The position numbers and the translations under genes were made by a program. The notes under the pieces were generated by a model. It had not been told where the DNA came from, made no database searches, and saw only the letters and a program-made list of their open reading frames with translations. This document shows positions 36,666 through 37,089 of a stretch of 37,089 nt of DNA, piece after piece (the first letter of the stretch is position 1; each line of letters opens with the position of its first letter). This DNA comes from a virus, in the IMG/VR virus record IMGVR_UViG_3300009537_000072, positions 1 through 37,089 of that record; one strand, given 5' to 3'.

Positions 36666-37089
36666 AAATCAAACTCACCCAACAAGACGGCACTACCCGT
36701 AACGGTATGCTGTGGGAGGTCGGTAAAACCAACGTTGCAACGGGCGATGGTAACGAACTGTGTACCGACGGCGTACTGCACTACTACGACTCGGTAGAGC
36801 TTGCGTTATTCATGAACCCGATTCACGCGGACATTGATAACCCTCGCGTATTTGAGGTACGCGGACGATCGGTAGTCAGCGACAAAACCAAGGGCGGCGC
36901 TAAGCGGCTGACCGTAGTGCGAGAAATAACCGACTACAAAATGCCGACGACAGGGCAATGCGTTACGTTTGGCATTTTGTGCGCCAAGGCGGTATGCGAC
37001 GACACTGCATGGAATGAGTGGGCGGACAATTGGCTAAGCGGAGAGGATAGGTCAATGTCGGCGGCGTGGGCGGCGGAGGCGGCGGCGGA
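36662..37089 (+). CDS. Partial early protein, continues across the window end
   Basis: The reading frame is open to the last base, 142 codons. The protein starts MKIKLTQQDGTTRNGMLWEVG, continues with HYYDSVELALFMNPIHADI, then VFEVRGRSVVSDKTKGGAK and a C-terminal part with WNEWADNWLSGEDRSMSAA, ending in an Ala/Glu-rich stretch. This style is common in phage early proteins with a DUF7666-like N-terminal fold (recognised loosely). If the two window ends are joined, the frame adds four codons (Glu-Glu-Glu-Ala) and stops at bases 11-13, for 146 residues. That would overlap the next start as ATGA. The start overlaps the previous stop in the same way. Confidence 0.7.
   Translation, partial: MKIKLTQQDGTTRNGMLWEVGKTNVATGDGNELCTDGVLHYYDSVELALFMNPIHADIDNPRVFEVRGRSVVSDKTKGGAKRLTVVREITDYKMPTTGQCVTFGILCAKAVCDDTAWNEWADNWLSGEDRSMSAAWAAEAAA

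Noticed and set aside
1-37089. tRNA genes, CRISPR arrays, insertion sequences, integrase or attachment sites
   Set aside because: No cloverleaf-like sequence, regular repeat-spacer array, transposase or recombinase motif was seen. The repeats found near 19642-19975 are explained by the mosaic block.

Overview
The window is a tailed-phage genome and probably all of one. If the right end is joined to the left end, the gene cut at base 37089 continues in frame for four codons and stops at bases 11-13. That stop overlaps the start of the next small gene in the ATGA pattern used throughout this sequence. I therefore read it as a circular or circularly permuted genome of about 37.1 kb with an arbitrary zero point. 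A short tail is inferred from a portal, a head-tail adaptor, a nozzle-like protein and a block of very large ejection-type proteins, with no tape measure, sheath or tail-tube genes. A Gram-negative host is inferred from a predicted outer-membrane barrel protein, a possible lipoprotein and an amidase in the late operon. The host cannot be named from sequence alone. No integrase, repressor, DNA polymerase, RNA polymerase, tRNA or CRISPR array was seen.

Layout. A 169-bp divergent region (31688-31856) holds a good rightward sigma70-type promoter. The rightward early operon starts there: SSB, DnaB-type helicase, several small unknown genes, RusA resolvase and more small genes. It runs through the zero point into a recombination module at the left edge (YqaJ exonuclease, a Lar-like zinc protein, RecT annealing protein) and ends near 3268. 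The leftward late operon fills 31687 down to 3234 with almost no gaps. In transcription order it has an envelope/lysis block (amidase, membrane proteins, possible lipoprotein, barrel protein), structural proteins, TerL ATPase half, two further genes, TerL nuclease half, portal, scaffold, major capsid protein, adaptor, nozzle, fibre or decoration proteins, and three large ejection-type proteins.

Most unusual points. (1) The large terminase is split into an ATPase gene and a nuclease gene with two other genes between them, one encoding a protein with a clear Sec signal peptide. (2) An intact 81-codon gene between scaffold and capsid genes is a mosaic of three pieces of neighbouring late genes: the capsid N-arm, the scaffold 3' end, and an inverted piece of the terminase nuclease gene. 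(3) A 12-bp perfect stem with a nested hairpin directly follows the capsid gene. (4) An 11/12-consensus promoter sits inside the late operon, just before the ejection-protein genes. (5) The largest protein begins with three copies of an exactly spaced 16-residue motif.

How the genes work together. The early genes supply single-strand binding, helicase loading or unwinding, strand annealing and junction resolution, and must borrow the host polymerase. The late genes build the procapsid, package DNA with a two-piece motor, attach the short tail and lyse or remodel a double-membrane envelope. Many early genes and several structural genes have no function I can name.
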